Positions 33,059 to 41,108 of a stretch of DNA of 64,000 nucleotides are shown piece after piece. A program made the position numbers and the translations under genes. Source of the DNA: Mycolicibacterium iranicum (GTDB taxonomy: Bacteria > Actinomycetota > Actinomycetes > Mycobacteriales > Mycobacteriaceae); assembly GCF_014190915.1 (NCBI RefSeq), contig NZ_JACHVU010000008.1, forward strand, positions 186,001 through 250,000. The letters run 5' to 3'. A model generated the notes under the pieces. That model did not search any database. It saw only the letters and a program-made list of their open reading frames with translations, and was not told the DNA's origin. Positions within the stretch are counted from its first letter, which is position 1, and the number at the start of each line of letters is the position of its first letter.

Positions 33059-34408
33059 GTGGTTCTCACAGGTCGGGTCGGGCTGATCGCGCTGCTGTGC
33101 GCGCTGCCGGTCCTGTTCTCCCCCTTTCCCGCAGCGACTTTCGTGGTGCTGGCGGGCCTTCTCGCGCTGGCGGTGGCGGCCGATGTCGCGCTGGCCGGGA
33201 GTCCACGCGCGCTGAGGTTGACCCGCGGCGGCCCGACCTGGGCGCGGCTCGGTCAGCCTGTGACCGCCGAGTTGACGGTCGAGAACACGGCCCGGGCACG
33301 GTTCCGCGGCGTCGTCCGCGACGCATGGGCGCCGAGCGCGCGCGCCCAACCACGCACGCACGCGGTGAACATCGTTGGCGGGCAACGTCTTCAGCTGGGG
33401 ACGACGCTCCAACCGGTGCGTCGCGGCGATCAGAACTCGGCGCTGGTGACGGCACGGTCGATCGGTCCGCTCGGGCTGGCCGGCAGGCAGGGTTCTCACC
33501 GGGTGCCGTGGCAGATCCGCATCCTGCCCCCGTTCCTGTCGCGCAAGCATCTACCGTCCCGGCTCGCGCGGCTGCGGGAACTGGAAGGCATGACGCCGGT
33601 GCTGATCCGCGGACAGGGTACCGAATTCGACTCTCTGCGTGAGTATGTCGTCGGTGATGATGTCCGGTCCATCGACTGGCGGGCGACAGCGCGGCGCGCC
33701 GACGTGGTGGTGCGCACCTGGCGGCCCGAACGCGACCGCCGGGTGCTCATCGTGCTCGACACCGGACGCACGTCGGCGGGACGGGTCGGGGTGGACCCGA
33801 CGCGGGCCCGATTGCCGGCTTCGCCGGCGGAAGCAGACCCCGGCGGGTGGCCGCGCCTCGACTGGTCGATGGATGCGGCGTTGCTGTTGGGCGCACTCGC
33901 TGCGAGGGCCGGCGATCATGTCGACTTCCTGGCCCACGACCGCGAGACGCGCGCCGCGGTGGTCAACGCCTCGCGCACCGAGCTGCTGGCCCAATTGGTC
34001 GCTGCCATGGCTCCTTTGGAGCCGTCGCTGGTCGAATCGGATGCCCGGTCGATGGTCGCGGCGGTGCAGCGCCGGGTGCGGCGGCAGGCTCTGGTGGTCC
34101 TGCTGACCGACCTCAACGCCTCGGCGATCGACGAGGGTCTGCTGTCGGTGCTCCCGCAGTTGACGGCCAGGCACCGGGTGATCGTCGCGGCGGTGGCCGA
34201 CCCGCGGGTGGACACCCTCGCGGCCGGCCGGGCCGACGCGGTCGAGGTGTACGACGCCGCGGCCGCGGAGCGGGCCCGCAACGACCGCCGCGGCGTGGCC
34301 TCGCTGTTGCGCGGCATGGGCGTCGAGGTGGTCGACTCCCCACCTGAGGAACTCGCCCCGGACCTCGCCGACCACTACCTCGCGATGAAAGCCGCGGGCC
34401 GCCTCTAG
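33059..34408 (+). CDS. DUF58-domain membrane protein (Rv3693-like)
   Basis: This 449-residue protein has two N-terminal membrane helices (about 6-45), a beta-rich segment and the DUF58 core REYVVGDDVRSIDWRATAR. A von Willebrand-like region follows, with VLIVLDTGRTS, and LVVLLTDLNASAIDEG near residue 340. DUF58 proteins are the usual partners of MoxR chaperones. The GTG start lies 10 bases after moxR. The long DNA overlap in other frames is non-coding. Confidence 0.9.
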   Translation: MVLTGRVGLIALLCALPVLFSPFPAATFVVLAGLLALAVAADVALAGSPRALRLTRGGPTWARLGQPVTAELTVENTARARFRGVVRDAWAPSARAQPRTHAVNIVGGQRLQLGTTLQPVRRGDQNSALVTARSIGPLGLAGRQGSHRVPWQIRILPPFLSRKHLPSRLARLRELEGMTPVLIRGQGTEFDSLREYVVGDDVRSIDWRATARRADVVVRTWRPERDRRVLIVLDTGRTSAGRVGVDPTRARLPASPAEADPGGWPRLDWSMDAALLLGALAARAGDHVDFLAHDRETRAAVVNASRTELLAQLVAAMAPLEPSLVESDARSMVAAVQRRVRRQALVVLLTDLNASAIDEGLLSVLPQLTARHRVIVAAVADPRVDTLAAGRADAVEVYDAAAAERARNDRRGVASLLRGMGVEVVDSPPEELAPDLADHYLAMKAAGRL

Positions 34409-34463
34409 ACCCCGCGCGGTCTGGCCCAAGCGCTCAGAAGCCGCCCACCACTAAGCCGAGCGG

Positions 34464-35456
34464 TCAGCCGGTCGGGACCACGTCGGGGGCGTTCTCGATG
34501 TCGCCGGTCTGACCCGCGGCCACCGCGCGGCGCCCGAAGTAGACGACATAGCCCAGGAATGCCGCGAGCGCGGCGACACCGATCGCGACCCTCGCGAAGG
34601 TCGGCAGCGAGGACGGCGTCACGAAGCCCTCGATCGCGCCGGCCGCCAGCAGCACCGCGACCAGACCGATGGCCACCGAGATGACGGCACGCCCCCGCTC
34701 GGCCAGCACCTGCGCGCGGGGCCGGTCACCCGGGGACACCACCGACCAGCCCAGACGCATGCCGACGCCGGCCGCCACGAACACGGCCGTCAGCTCGATC
34801 AACCCGTGCGGGGTGATGAGCCCGAGGAACACATCGCCACGACCGGCCTCGAACATCAGCCCGGCGTTGACGCCGAGGTTCGCCGCGTTCTGAAACAGGA
34901 TGTACGGGATGGGGATTCCGAGCAGCACCGCCATCGCGATGCACTGCGCAGCCACCCACGCGTTGTTCACCCACACCTGTAACGCGAACGACGCGGCCGG
35001 ATGCTCGCTGTAATAGTTCGCGAACTCGTGGTTGACGAGCTGCTCGATCTCGCCGGGCGTGCCGATCGCCGCCTGCACCTCCGGTGTGTGCGCGATCCAC
35101 ACCGCGATCACGGCCGCGACGAGGTAGAACAGCACGCCCGACGCGACCCACCACCGCCAGGCCCGGTAGACCTCGACCGGGAACGACACCGTCCAGAAAC
35201 GCGCGAACTCCCGCCACAGCGGAGCATGGGCGCCGGTGACGACGGCGCGCGCCCGTGCGACGAGCCCCGAGAGCTTGCCCACCAGCACCGCATCCGACGA
35301 CGAGGACCGCACGATCGACAGATGGGTCGACACCCGCTGGTAGAGATCGACCAGTTCGTCGACCTCGGCGCCGGTGAGCCTCCGGCGGTTCTTCACCAGG
35401 TGTTCGAGGCGGTCCCAGGTCGGCCTGTTCGCCAGGACAAACGCGTCGACATCCAC
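34464..35456 (-). CDS. SpoIIM-like stage II sporulation M / DUF95 membrane protein (Rv3694c-like)
   Basis: From the GTG at 35456 this is 330 residues, starting VDVDAFVLANRPTW. A soluble helical N-terminus with RLTGAEVDELVDLYQRVSTHLS precedes five or six membrane helices. The region FQNAANLGVNAGLMFEAGRG and LGLITPHGLIELTAVF is the family core. Mycobacteria do not need it for sporulation. It is convergent with the DUF58 gene and divergent from the RDD gene by 28 bases, as in Rv3693-Rv3695. It may work with MoxR at the membrane. Confidence 0.88.
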   Translation of the reverse strand: MDVDAFVLANRPTWDRLEHLVKNRRRLTGAEVDELVDLYQRVSTHLSIVRSSSSDAVLVGKLSGLVARARAVVTGAHAPLWREFARFWTVSFPVEVYRAWRWWVASGVLFYLVAAVIAVWIAHTPEVQAAIGTPGEIEQLVNHEFANYYSEHPAASFALQVWVNNAWVAAQCIAMAVLLGIPIPYILFQNAANLGVNAGLMFEAGRGDVFLGLITPHGLIELTAVFVAAGVGMRLGWSVVSPGDRPRAQVLAERGRAVISVAIGLVAVLLAAGAIEGFVTPSSLPTFARVAIGVAALAAFLGYVVYFGRRAVAAGQTGDIENAPDVVPTG

Positions 35457-35484
35457 AGCCGAGATTTTAGTAGCGTGGCCAACT

Positions 35485-36345
35485 ATGGTCGGCCAGCAAC
35501 AGCCCGTCGTGACCGGCGACGCGGTAGTCCTCGACATCCAGATCGCCCAGCTGCCGGTCCGAGCCCTGTCGGCCTTGATCGACGTCGCCGTCGTGGCCGC
35601 CGTCTACGTCATCGGCGTGCTGCTGTGGGCGGTGACGCTGACGGACCTCGACCCCGCGTTCTCCGGCGCCGTCCTGATCATCTTCACGGTGCTCGCCCTG
35701 GTGGGCTATCCGACGATCTTCGAGACGGCCACCCGCGGCAAGACCCTGGGCAAGATGGCGCTGGGTCTGCGGGTGGTGTCCGAGGACGGCAGCCCGGAAC
35801 GCTTCCGGCAGGCCCTGCTGCGGGGACTCACCGGCGTGATCGAGCTCTGGCTGCTGACCGGCGGCCCCGCGGTGCTGTGCAGCCTGCTGTCCCAGAAGGG
35901 CAAACGGATCGGGGACGTCTTCGCCGGAACGGTCGTGATCACCGAGCGGGCACCCCGCCAGGCGCCACCGCCGGCGATGCCGCCGCAGCTGGCGTGGTGG
36001 GCATCCACCCTGCAGCTGTCCGGACTCGACCCCGCCCAGGCCGAGATGTCTCGCCAGTTCCTGTCTCGGGCACATCAATTGGCGCCTGAGATCCGTGACC
36101 AGATGGCGTACCGGATCGCCTCGGACGTCGTGGCCCGGATCTCCCCACCGCCGCCGACCGGAACGCCGCCGGCGACCGTGCTGGCCGCCGTTCTCGCAGA
36201 ACGCCACCGCCGGGAGCTGGTCCGCCTGCAGCAGCTCGCGGCGGCACCTCCCCCTCCTCCCGGACCGCCCCCTCCCGGCTGGTCCGCTCCAGCTCAGCAG
36301 CCCCCGCCGCAACCTGCCGGCGGCGGCTTCGCTCCGCCGTCCTGA
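35485..36345 (+). CDS. RDD-family membrane protein (Rv3695-like)
   Basis: The 286-residue protein starts at ATG 35485. The RDD domain (about 20-155) has two or three helices with RALSALIDVAVV, TRGKTLGKMALGLRVV and GDVFAGTVVI, the last two being diagnostic of the family. The C-terminal 110 residues are soluble and end in a proline-rich tail. RDD proteins are proposed transporters or membrane adaptors. It completes the conserved MoxR-module neighbourhood. Confidence 0.87.
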   Translation: MVGQQQPVVTGDAVVLDIQIAQLPVRALSALIDVAVVAAVYVIGVLLWAVTLTDLDPAFSGAVLIIFTVLALVGYPTIFETATRGKTLGKMALGLRVVSEDGSPERFRQALLRGLTGVIELWLLTGGPAVLCSLLSQKGKRIGDVFAGTVVITERAPRQAPPPAMPPQLAWWASTLQLSGLDPAQAEMSRQFLSRAHQLAPEIRDQMAYRIASDVVARISPPPPTGTPPATVLAAVLAERHRRELVRLQQLAAAPPPPPGPPPPGWSAPAQQPPPQPAGGGFAPPS

Positions 36346-36384
36346 GCTTCGCTCTGAGCGCCGCGTTCACCCGCGCCTACGGCA

Positions 36385-37767
36385 TCAGCCCGCGGGATCA
36401 CCGGCGATCCAGTTCCCGTGAAAGCCGTACGGAACCCGTTGCGGGAGCTTGATTCTGGCCACGGGCGGACCGGAGAAGTCGGACGCGTCGATGATGACGA
36501 GGTCACTGCCGTTGCGTTCGGGGTCGTAGACGTAACCGAGGTACCAGCCGCTGCTCTCATCGGCCGGACCGACAGTCGACGGCACGAAGACGGCTTCGCC
36601 CGGTCCGCCGTCGGTGCCGAATCGGTGTTCTTCGGCCACGCCGGTGCGAAGGTCGTGGCGGACCAGACTCGAACCGCCGACGGACACCGCGTAGCGGGCG
36701 GGCAGCGTCGCGAGCCGGTCGTCGATCCGGGGGAATTCGACGGCACGGTCGTCGAGCTGGCTCTCGCTCACCGAGCCCGCGGCGAGGTCGATCGTCCAGG
36801 TCCACATGACCCCGTCGGCATCGAATCCACCGTTATCACGCCATAATTCGGGATAGCGGACGGCCTGCAGCACCAACCTGCGCCCGTCGTCGTAGGCGTT
36901 CGCGACGTGGAAGACATAGCACGGATCGATGTCGAACCAACGCACCTCTCCGAACGGGTCGTCGCGCCACAGCACACCGAGTCGCGCACCGTAGCCGTCG
37001 TCCCAGCGGAAGGGCATGTCCCCGGCACCGCTGATCGCGATGTCGGCGTCGAACACGATCGGGAGGTCCATGAACACCACGTAATTCGCGGTCAGCGCGA
37101 AGTCGTGCATCATCGTCAGCGCCGGGACGTCGAGGGGACGGTTGATCACCAGGTCCCCGTGGGCGTCTGCGCGGTGATAGGTGACGTGCGGCGTGTGAAT
37201 GTTGCCGTAACCGAAGAAGTGCATCTCGCCGGTCGTCGGGCAGATCTTCGGGTGGGCGGTCATCGCGTCGGCCAGCTTGCCGCCGAAGTCGTAGGCGCCC
37301 AACGTTTCCAGGTCTTTGGTGATCTCGTACGGCAACGACGACTCCACCAGCGCGAGCGTCCTGCCCGCGTGGTTGACCACGTGGGTGTTGGCGACGCTGG
37401 CCCGCAGATTGCGCGTTCCGTCCTCGTTGTAGAGCGGGAACGGGTCGAGGAAGCTGTCGGTGCGCACCCATCGGTTGCGGTACCACGCGGCCTTGCCGTT
37501 CTCGATCCGCACGCCGTGGATCATGCCGTCGCCGGTGAACCAGTGCCCGGTGGCGGTGCGCGGGTTGGGCCCGTTGCGCAGGTACCACCCGTCGAGTTCG
37601 GCAGGGATCGCCCCCTCGACGGCCAGGTCGAAGGTGGACAGTTCGTCGGTGACGGGGGCGTAGTTGCCGACCTGGAAGAAGTCACCGGTGCCGGACAATT
37701 CCGACGCCTGCTCGTCCGAGGATTCGGGCGCCAGGGATTCCGTGGTGTCGTGGGTGGTGTCGGTCAT
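36385..37767 (-). CDS. Carotenoid cleavage oxygenase (RPE65/NinaB family)
   Basis: This 460-residue non-haem iron dioxygenase starts at ATG 37767 after AGGAGGT. The four iron-binding His are H172 (AHPKIC), H221 (MMHDFALT), H287 (FHVANAY) and H450 (GFHGNW). Other family landmarks are GWYLRNGPNPR and HWFTGDGMIHG. These enzymes cleave C=C bonds of carotenoids or stilbenes, giving aldehydes. A carotenoid-modification cluster lies about 17 kb away, a possible source of substrate. A 24-bp palindrome lies 41 bases upstream and is the likely control site. Confidence 0.93.
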   Translation of the reverse strand: MTDTTHDTTESLAPESSDEQASELSGTGDFFQVGNYAPVTDELSTFDLAVEGAIPAELDGWYLRNGPNPRTATGHWFTGDGMIHGVRIENGKAAWYRNRWVRTDSFLDPFPLYNEDGTRNLRASVANTHVVNHAGRTLALVESSLPYEITKDLETLGAYDFGGKLADAMTAHPKICPTTGEMHFFGYGNIHTPHVTYHRADAHGDLVINRPLDVPALTMMHDFALTANYVVFMDLPIVFDADIAISGAGDMPFRWDDGYGARLGVLWRDDPFGEVRWFDIDPCYVFHVANAYDDGRRLVLQAVRYPELWRDNGGFDADGVMWTWTIDLAAGSVSESQLDDRAVEFPRIDDRLATLPARYAVSVGGSSLVRHDLRTGVAEEHRFGTDGGPGEAVFVPSTVGPADESSGWYLGYVYDPERNGSDLVIIDASDFSGPPVARIKLPQRVPYGFHGNWIAGDPAG

Positions 37768-37807
37768 GGATTGGACCTCCTGTCGGGGCTGCGTCCACAT
37801 TGACACC

Positions 37808-37831
37808 CCACTAGTGACATGTCAGTAGTGG
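37808..37831. promoter_or_regulatory. 24-bp palindromic operator between oxygenase and NCS1 permease
   Basis: CCACTAGTGACATGTCAGTAGTGG reads the same on both strands except at one base pair (22 of 24 positions match). Its central TGACATGTCA (37815-37824) is perfect. It lies 41 bases upstream of the oxygenase start and 219 upstream of the permease start. This is the kind of site bound by a TetR- or GntR-type dimer. No intact regulator gene lies next to it. Confidence 0.65.
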
Positions 37832-38049
37832 AATGTGTTCGGGGCACCACCGTCGGACACGGGGAAGATCGCCGAATGGCGGACCGACGCCACACCGCGG
37901 CCCTGTTCACGGCGGTGGTCGGCCGCGAGCTCGCCGAGATGTATCTGGTGCGGGAGACCCTCGAGACGCGCGACCTCCGATCGCCGGGATGCAGAAACAT
38001 ATTCTCGACGCAACGGCAGGGAAACACGGTGTCACTACCTTGCTCACCT
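37832..38049. other. Leader region before the NCS1 permease; possible decayed regulator
   Basis: These 218 bases stay open in frame with the permease but are not part of that family. Residues read from ATG 37876 include GRELAEMYLVRETLETRDLR, which faintly recalls the first helix of a GntR-type FCD domain. It is not enough to call a gene. The rest shows nothing I can support, so this is most likely the 5' leader and promoter of the permease. Confidence 0.25.
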
Positions 38050-39606
38050 ATGTCAGACACCCGAGATCTGCCGCCGAGCACCGTCGTCGGCGCGAACGAC
38101 ATCGTTGAGGCTGCGGGCCATCCCGTCGGCGGCGGCGTCATCAAAGCCGACTACGACCCGCGGCTGACCAACGAAGACCTCGCCCCTCTGGGCAAGCAGT
38201 CCTGGTCGTCGTACAACATTTTCGCGTTCTGGATGTCCGACGTGCACAGCGTGGGCGGCTATGTCACCGCAGGCAGCCTGTTCGCCCTCGGTCTGGCCAG
38301 CTGGCAGGTACTCATCGCGCTGCTCGTCGGCATCGTGATCGTCAACGTGCTGTGCAACCTCGTCGCCAAGCCCAGCCAGTATGCCGGCGTCCCGTATCCG
38401 GTCGTCTGCCGCAGTTCGTTCGGCGTCCTCGGCGCCAACATCCCGGCGATCATCCGTGGGCTGATCGCGGTGGCCTGGTACGGAATTCAGACCTACCTCG
38501 CCTCCGCCGCCCTGGATGTGGTGCTGCTCAAGCTCTTTCCAGGCCTGGCGCCGTATGCCGACGTCGATCAGTACGGCTTCACCGGCCTGTCGCTGCTGGG
38601 GTGGTGCAGTTTCGCCCTGCTGTGGGTGCTGCAGGCGGCGGTGTTCTGGCGGGGCATGGAATCGATCCGCAAGTTCATCGACTTCTGCGGCCCCGCGGTC
38701 TACGTCGTGATGTTCATCCTGTGCGGCTACCTGCTGTGGAAGTCCGGGTGGCACGTCAGCCTCACCCTCGGTGGCGAGAAGCAGGGCAACACGCTGGTCG
38801 TCATGCTCGGCGCCATTGCCCTTGTGGTGTCGTACTTCTCGGGCCCGATGCTGAACTTCGGTGACTTCGCACGCTACGGCGGCAGCTTCGAGTTGGTCAA
38901 GAAGGGCAACTTCCTCGGCCTGCCCGTCAACTTCCTGGTCTTCTCGCTGCTGGTCGTCGTCACCGCCGCGGCCACGGTGCCGGTGTTCGGCGAACTGCTC
39001 ACCGACCCGGTCGAGACGGTGGCACGCATCGACAGCACCACCGCGATCGTGCTCGGCGCGCTGACATTCTCGATCGCGACGATCGGTATCAACATCGTCG
39101 CCAACTTCATCAGCCCGGCCTTCGACTTCTCCAACGTCAGCCCGCAGAGAATCAGCTGGCGGATGGGCGGCATGATCGCCGCCGTCGGCTCGGTGCTGCT
39201 GACGCCGTGGAACCTGTACAGCAATCCAGAGGTCATCCATTACACGCTGGAGACGCTGGGCGCCTTCATCGGTCCGCTGTTCGGCGTGCTGATCGCCGAC
39301 TTCTATGTGATCCGCAAGCAGAAGATCGTCGTCGACGACCTGTTCCGGATGACCGAGAGCGGAAACTATTGGTACCGCAAGGGATACAACCCGGCCGCCG
39401 TCGCCGCGACGGTCGTCGGCGCTGGGCTCGCAGTAGCGCCGGTGCTGCTCGGCGGCTACGTCACCGGTATGACGGCCGCCGCGCAGTACAGCTGGTTCAT
39501 CGGGTGCGGCGTCGCGTTCGGTCTGTACTACCTGTTCGCTACGCGCGGACCGTGGAAGATGACCGCGCTGCGGCTGCCGCAGGGCGCCGAGCTCATGGAG
39601 GGATGA
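38050..39606 (+). CDS. NCS1-family nucleobase/hydantoin-type permease
   Basis: From ATG 38050 the protein is 518 residues with about twelve membrane helices. The NCS1 signature is clear: an N-terminal LTNEDLAPLGKQSWSSYNIF, FWMSDVHSVGGYVTAGSLF, and a central PSQYAGVPYPVVCRSSFGV. Late features are SYFSGPMLNFGDFARYG and a YVIRKQKI loop. Members move purines, pyrimidines, allantoin or hydantoins with Na+ or H+. The substrate is unknown; the divergent oxygenase suggests shared control rather than shared chemistry. Confidence 0.92.
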   Translation: MSDTRDLPPSTVVGANDIVEAAGHPVGGGVIKADYDPRLTNEDLAPLGKQSWSSYNIFAFWMSDVHSVGGYVTAGSLFALGLASWQVLIALLVGIVIVNVLCNLVAKPSQYAGVPYPVVCRSSFGVLGANIPAIIRGLIAVAWYGIQTYLASAALDVVLLKLFPGLAPYADVDQYGFTGLSLLGWCSFALLWVLQAAVFWRGMESIRKFIDFCGPAVYVVMFILCGYLLWKSGWHVSLTLGGEKQGNTLVVMLGAIALVVSYFSGPMLNFGDFARYGGSFELVKKGNFLGLPVNFLVFSLLVVVTAAATVPVFGELLTDPVETVARIDSTTAIVLGALTFSIATIGINIVANFISPAFDFSNVSPQRISWRMGGMIAAVGSVLLTPWNLYSNPEVIHYTLETLGAFIGPLFGVLIADFYVIRKQKIVVDDLFRMTESGNYWYRKGYNPAAVAATVVGAGLAVAPVLLGGYVTGMTAAAQYSWFIGCGVAFGLYYLFATRGPWKMTALRLPQGAELMEG

Positions 39607-39628
39607 GCAGGCTGATCTCGTCAACCGC

Positions 39629-39662
39629 GGCCCCGACACTCCACTTCTGGAATGTCGGGGCC
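39629..39662. promoter_or_regulatory. Inverted repeat upstream of the first PadR gene
   Basis: GGCCCCGACA (39629-39638) and TGTCGGGGCC (39653-39662) are perfect 10-base inverted arms with a 14-base loop. A small inner CCA/TGG stem is possible. It ends 14 bases before the PadR start at 39677, and 22 bases after the permease stop. It may be the permease terminator, the PadR autoregulatory operator, or both. Confidence 0.6.
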
Positions 39663-39676
39663 GTACGATGCGGGCC

Positions 39677-40237
39677 ATGAGCCTGCGGATTGCGGCACTC
39701 GGCCTGTTGGCCGAAGGACCCGCCAGTGGATACGACCTGCTCAAGCACTTCGAGAAGTCGATGGCCAACGTCTGGCCGGCCACGCAGAGCCAGCTGTACT
39801 CCGAGCTGAACAAGCTCGCCGCCGGCGGCCTGATCGAAGTCAGCTCGGTGGGCCCGCGGGGTCGCAAGGAATACCGCATCACCGACGCCGGCCGGGCCGA
39901 GCTCGTCCGGTGGGTCACCAGCCCGCAGGACGATCCGCCGTTTCGCAGCGCGGGTCTGCTCCGCGTCTTCCTGCTCGGGTGGATACCGCGTGAAGAGGCG
40001 CGCGCTCATCTGCAGGACATGGCCGAGCAGTCCGACGCCGAGGTCGTGCGACTGACGGCCCTTCGCGACTCCTTGACGTGCGGGCGGCCTGTCGGCGCCT
40101 CTGACGAGGGCTTCTTCGGTTTCGCCGCGCTCGACTACGGGCTGCGGCTGAACACCATGCAGGCGCAGTGGGCCCGATCCGTGATCGACGAGTTGGCGGC
40201 CACCCCGACCCAGGATGCTGAGACCACGTCGAACTGA
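39677..40237 (+). CDS. PadR-family transcriptional regulator
   Basis: The 186-residue protein starts at ATG 39677, giving MSLRIAALGLLAEGPASGYDL, the standard PadR opening. The winged helix continues with WPATQSQLYSELNKL and RKEYRITDAGRAEL. A C-terminal helical dimerisation domain (Vir_act_alpha_C-like) follows. PadR proteins usually repress neighbouring genes and respond to phenolics or drugs. The 10-base inverted repeat just upstream suggests autoregulation. A second PadR gene starts 83 bases downstream. Confidence 0.9.
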   Translation: MSLRIAALGLLAEGPASGYDLLKHFEKSMANVWPATQSQLYSELNKLAAGGLIEVSSVGPRGRKEYRITDAGRAELVRWVTSPQDDPPFRSAGLLRVFLLGWIPREEARAHLQDMAEQSDAEVVRLTALRDSLTCGRPVGASDEGFFGFAALDYGLRLNTMQAQWARSVIDELAATPTQDAETTSN

Positions 40238-40247
40238 ACGTTGCATC

Positions 40248-40282
40248 ACGATAGTTTCCGATATATCGTCAACGTATCGGAA
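40248..40282. promoter_or_regulatory. Nested TATCG/CGATA palindromes upstream of the second PadR gene
   Basis: Two inverted repeats interlock. ACGATA (40248-40253) pairs with TATCGT (40264-40269), and TTCCGATA (40256-40263) pairs with TATCGGAA (40275-40282) across 11 bases. CGATATATCG (40259-40268) is itself a perfect palindrome. The set lies 39 bases before the start codon in the only space available for a promoter. It is a strong candidate for a PadR operator with multiple half-sites. Confidence 0.7.
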
Positions 40283-40320
40283 GCGCAGTTCGTGCTTCCT
40301 CTCGACAGAAGGACACAGAC

Positions 40321-41034
40321 ATGGACAACCCCATGAACACACCATTCACCCCGGGCGAGGGTCCCTTCGGCGGGCGCGGTTTCGGCTTCGGCTTCAGCCC
40401 CGAGGACCGTCGGCTGTTGCACGACCGTCGCCGCCAGGCCCGCCGCGAATTCCGCGATCACGTCCGGGAGCATCGCGGCGACGCCGGCTTCGGCGGCTTC
40501 GGTCCGGGCTTCGGCTTCGGTCCCGGCGGCGGGAAGTTCGGTCCGGGCTTCGGCTTCGGCCCGGGTGGACGCCGGGGTGGACCCCGCGGCGGCGGACGCG
40601 GCCGGCGCGGCGATGTGCGCGCGGCGATCCTGAAGCTGCTCACCGACCGGCCGATGCACGGTTACGAGATGATCCAGGAGATCAACGAGCGCAGCCAGCA
40701 GCTGTGGAAGCCTAGCCCCGGTTCGGTCTACCCGACGCTGCAACTTCTCGTCGACGAAGGCCTGATCGTCTCCACCGAGTCCGAGGGCAGCAAGAAGCTC
40801 TTCGAGCTCACCGACGAGGGTCGCGCCGCCGCGGAGAAGATCGAGACGGCGCCGTGGGACGAGATCGCCGACGGGGCCGATCCGGCTGCCGTCGGGCTCC
40901 GCAACGCCGTCGGCCAGCTGATGGGCGCTGTCGCCCAGTCCGCCCACGCCGCGACGGCCGAGCAGCAGCAGCGCATCGTCGACATCGTCAACAACGCCCG
41001 TCGTGAGATCTACACCGTCCTCGGGGAGGACTGA
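40321..41034 (+). CDS. PadR-family regulator with Gly/Phe-rich N-terminal extension
   Basis: This 237-residue protein has an N-terminal 100 residues dominated by GFGFGPGG and RRGGPRGG-type sequence. A PadR winged helix follows from about residue 98, with RAAILKLLTDRPMHGYEM and PSPGSVYPTLQLLVDEG. The C-terminal helices contain IVDIVNNARREIY. The start after AGAAGGACACAGAC is well placed. The extension is positively charged and aromatic, suggesting disordered nucleic-acid or self-interaction. The palindromes just upstream point to autoregulation. Confidence 0.9.
   Translation: MDNPMNTPFTPGEGPFGGRGFGFGFSPEDRRLLHDRRRQARREFRDHVREHRGDAGFGGFGPGFGFGPGGGKFGPGFGFGPGGRRGGPRGGGRGRRGDVRAAILKLLTDRPMHGYEMIQEINERSQQLWKPSPGSVYPTLQLLVDEGLIVSTESEGSKKLFELTDEGRAAAEKIETAPWDEIADGADPAAVGLRNAVGQLMGAVAQSAHAATAEQQQRIVDIVNNARREIYTVLGED
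40498..40569 (+). repeat. Two 33-bp repeats coding FGPGFGFGPGG
   Basis: A 33-base unit at 40498-40530 recurs at 40537-40569 with three base changes, 39 bases apart. It encodes the Gly/Phe-rich tail of the PadR regulator. The pattern is consistent with duplication inside a low-complexity segment. Confidence 0.8.
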
Positions 41035-41048
41035 CGCTCTCCCCTTGC

Positions 41049-41087
41049 GGGGCGGTTTCTTTCGGACAAACCGGAAGAAACCGCCCC
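41049..41087 (+). terminator. 17-bp perfect stem terminator after the second PadR gene
   Basis: GGGGCGGTTTCTTTCGG (41049-41065) pairs along its whole length with CCGGAAGAAACCGCCCC (41071-41087), with one G-T pair and a five-base ACAAA loop. It begins 14 bases after the PadR stop. There is no T run, but the stem is very stable. Confidence 0.8.
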
Positions 41088-41108
41088 GGTTCCGCGTAAG
41101 TAGGAAGC

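Noticed and set aside
37876..37990. A GntR-type regulator gene fragment
   Set aside because: Only one short stretch resembles an FCD helix; there is no DNA-binding domain.
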